64,000 nucleotides of DNA, from positions 5,427,690-5,491,689 of the forward strand of contig NC_088935.1 of the NCBI RefSeq assembly GCF_033473495.1, in the 5' to 3' direction. This document shows positions 62,004-64,000 of this stretch, one piece after another. The notes beneath the pieces are model-generated. The model did not search any database and was not told the origin of the DNA. It was given only the letters and a program-made list of their open reading frames with translations. Made by a program: the position numbers and the translations under genes. The DNA comes from Cercospora beticola (Eukaryota; Ascomycota; Dothideomycetes; Mycosphaerellales; Mycosphaerellaceae). Every line of letters begins with the position of its first letter. The stretch's first letter is position 1.

Positions 62004-62614
62004 TTATTCTTCTTCTTTAATTAGAAAACTCTACTAGTAGACTTTTTAGTTATTTTATCTATTAAAATTCTACGATTCTAATCGAGTTAGATTTATAGTT
62101 ATAGCTTAAAGTAGGAAGCGTACGCTTTCCTAGGACTAGCTAGAAACGCTAGACTTAATTCTAAAGAAGTCGAAAGTAAAAGTAATATCTAGTAGATCGA
62201 AAGTAAAAGTAACTCTTAGCCGACTAGGCGCTAAAGAGTTAAACGTAGAAGAGCTAGCTCTACTAGAGATAGAGCGTACTATAAAGTAATACTAATACTA
62301 TCTTAATAATCTAGTAGTATAGGCCTGCTCTAATCCTAGTACTATATACTTATTACTAACTACTAAAGATTTTAGTATTTAGGTCGCTAATATTACTAAG
62401 GCTATACTAACTAATAATAAGTTAGTACCGATTTTATACTTCTAGATATATACCTAAAAGACTTTTAAGGATTTACTTACGACTTTTATCTAGCTACTAG
62501 AGAAGCTATAAAAAGTAATACTAATAGTAGGCCTAAGTAAACTAAGCTTAAGTATCTACTATCTATTTCTTATTTTATTATACTTACTCTATTTCTCTAT
62601 ACTAAGGAATATAG
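62004..62614 (+). pseudogene. Unidentified decayed reading frame between palindromes, copy C
   Basis: This is the counterpart of the copy B frame at 46,500-47,110, at offset 15,504. The same LDAKELN(V/I)EELALLEIERTIK-type stretch is readable near 62,230-62,290. Confidence 0.4.
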
Positions 62615-62663
62615 TTCCTTCTTTTTTATTATTACTCTATAGCTATATAAATTAGATTAAAAC

Positions 62664-62723
62664 AACTAAAAATTCTATCGATAGAGTTTCTAACTAAAAA
62701 CTCTAATAGTAGAGTTTCTAGTT
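62664..62723. repeat. Dispersed palindrome, tandem pair, copy C
   Basis: This is the counterpart of 47,160. The first member keeps a TCGA centre (ATTCTATCGATAGAGTTT) that has become TTAA-like in copy B. Confidence 0.75.
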
Positions 62724-63026
62724 ACTTTCTTCTATTTATATATCTAATTTCTCTATATAGAACTAATTTCTTTTTAGTATTTCGATTTAATATAGAAGGA
62801 TAAGAGCAAGCTTATATATAGTAATATATTAAAGTCTAAAACTATTATCTAATAGTTAGTTAAGAATAAGAACTCTATTACTCTTTTTACTTCTAGATAT
62901 ATCGCTTCTAGCGCTATTACTAACGATAATATTATACTATATAACTAGCCGAATAACTATACTTATACTATCTAGTACTACTATATATTCGTATACGAAG
63001 TACTAGATATTATAGAACGCTTAAAG

Positions 63027-63838
63027 AATAACTCTAATAAAATAGTTAAAAACTCTCCTACTACTAATTTATACTATAGTATACTAGTACTACCTAGAAG
63101 GTCCGCTATACTAGTTTATTACCTATCGAATATTTTCTCTAGCTTTTATAAAGAGGACCTATACTATATTCTCTATCTCTTTATATAGTATAATAGATAT
63201 TAGGTAACTAAAGCTAAAGAGAGTAAGACTTTAGAGAGGCTAACGCTAGACTATTACTATCTAGTAACTATAAACGTTAGTAGTAAACTAGTTATAAGTA
63301 AAGTCGCCTATTATACTATATATATAGCTAGGCTTTAGAATATTATAAAGTAACTATACTAGTAGAAAATAGCTTTCTAGGTAGCTAGTTATAGTAAGTT
63401 AGACTTAGCTATATAAGAATAGATACGTTAGATAGATAAGATAATAGACTAGAACGATATCGTTACTAATCTAGAGAATAAACTTACTATTATAGAAATA
63501 CGAATTAGGAATATCGATAAATAGAATAATATAATACGACTATAGAATATTAAATAGGCAATTAGTATAATCGATATCGTTTATAGCGATCGTATAAATA
63601 CTTTCTCTCTCGGTTTTATAGATAATAGTACTACCTAACCTTATAAATTCGACTCCTTTCTAGTAGACTATATAGATAAGGCTATATAAGAAAGTAAAGC
63701 TAGTATCGATAGTACTTATATTTATAATTATAAGTTGTTCGCTAAGCTTAATTATACGATATACTCCGAGAGTACTATACTACTAAACTTTATAGAATAC
63801 GTTATACGACTAGGTCTAGATATTAAGACTAACCTTTC
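63027..63838 (+). pseudogene. Decayed reading frame cut by the telomere, copy C
   Basis: This is the counterpart of the 47,523-48,615 frame, ending abruptly where the telomere repeats start. Confidence 0.45.
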
Positions 63839-64000
63839 TAGGGTTAGGGTTAGGGTTAGGGTTAGGGTTAGGGTTAGGGTTAGGGTTAGGGTTAGGGTTA
63901 GGGTTAGGGTTAGGGTTAGGGTTAGGGTTAGGGTTAGGGTTAGGGTTAGGGTTAGGGTTAGGGTTAGGGTTAGGGTTAGGGTTAGGGTTAGGGTTAGGGT
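63839..64000 (+). repeat. Telomere, (TTAGGG)n
   Basis: About 27 uninterrupted TTAGGG units run to the last base. The G-rich strand runs 5' to 3' toward the end, as required of a right-hand chromosome terminus. The true length may be longer than what was assembled. Confidence 0.98.

Larger units (their letters stand above)
21890..63838. repeat. RIP-saturated subtelomeric block (about 42 kb)
   Basis: From about 21,890 to the telomere the DNA is AT-rich and nearly lacks CA and TG, while TA is in great excess and CG, CC/GG and CT/AG remain. That is the mark of repeat-induced point mutation acting on CpA on both strands. Stop codons are therefore almost all TAA or TAG. The left edge is sharp: ordinary sequence with CA/TG runs to about 21,880, with one isolated CA near 21,932. 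Confidence 0.95.
52326..63838 (+). repeat. Subtelomeric unit, copy C (cut by telomere, about 11.5 kb)
   Basis: This is collinear with copy B at a constant offset of 15,504 until 63,838, where TTAGGG repeats begin; the corresponding point in B is about 48,334. It retains the most CG and CA/TG of the three copies, so it is the least decayed. Confidence 0.9.

Noticed and set aside
21890..63838. Low-complexity or mis-assembled AT-rich filler, or mitochondrial DNA
   Set aside because: CG persists while CA/TG are absent, long frames decode to known families, and the block ends in a telomere. This is RIP-mutated nuclear DNA.

Overview
The window is one end of a chromosome from a filamentous ascomycete. 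The evidence is short (about 45-90 bp) spliceosomal introns, an HET-type incompatibility gene, Zn(II)2Cys6 regulators, an RTA1 protein, a terminal (TTAGGG)n tract and very heavy repeat-induced point mutation (RIP). A member of the Dothideomycetes is my best guess, but the sequence does not prove it.

Bases 1-21,850 have ordinary base composition and hold about ten genes. In order: a broken HET-domain gene (1-2,401); a small NTF2-like DUF1348 gene on the minus strand; a large five-exon Zn2Cys6 regulator (3,812-6,967); a small one-helix membrane protein on the minus strand; a basic, cyclin-box-like hypothetical protein; a secreted cysteine-rich protein; a MARVEL-like membrane protein with a probable GC-AG intron; a second, six-exon Zn2Cys6 regulator (15,709-17,266); an MFS drug:H+ transporter (18,377-20,199); and an RTA1-family membrane protein (20,890-21,723). 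The last one is cut short by a TAG just before its final membrane helix. The second regulator, the transporter and the RTA1 protein suggest a small stress or efflux neighbourhood. The long gaps between genes hold nothing I can identify.

At about 21,890 the composition changes abruptly. From there to 63,838 the DNA is AT-rich and almost free of CA and TG dinucleotides, while CG, CT/AG and CC/GG persist. This is saturated RIP. Reading TAA/TAG as former CAA/CAG/TGG recovers genes that ordinary ORF finding misses. The first block (21,890-28,602) is the most decayed and contains a pogo/Fot1-like transposase on the minus strand. Then come three direct copies of one large subtelomeric unit: A (28,603-36,792, truncated), B (36,793-52,325, full, about 15.5 kb) and C (52,326-63,838, cut by the telomere).

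Each unit has the same order: a short header, a roughly 14-15 bp minisatellite, a minus-strand dynamin-family GTPase relic, and a plus-strand RecQ-type telomere-linked helicase relic. Copy B continues, and C continues until it is cut, into further decayed plus-strand reading frames. A dispersed palindrome lies at gene boundaries throughout. Copies B and C stay in register with no net indel over 11 kb and differ mainly by CG-to-TA dinucleotide swaps. A and B share an 848-bp tract that I read as identical, suggesting exchange after mutation. The chromosome ends in about 27 perfect TTAGGG repeats joined directly to copy C. The divergently oriented dynamin/RecQ-helicase pair as a repeated subtelomeric unit is the most interesting system here.
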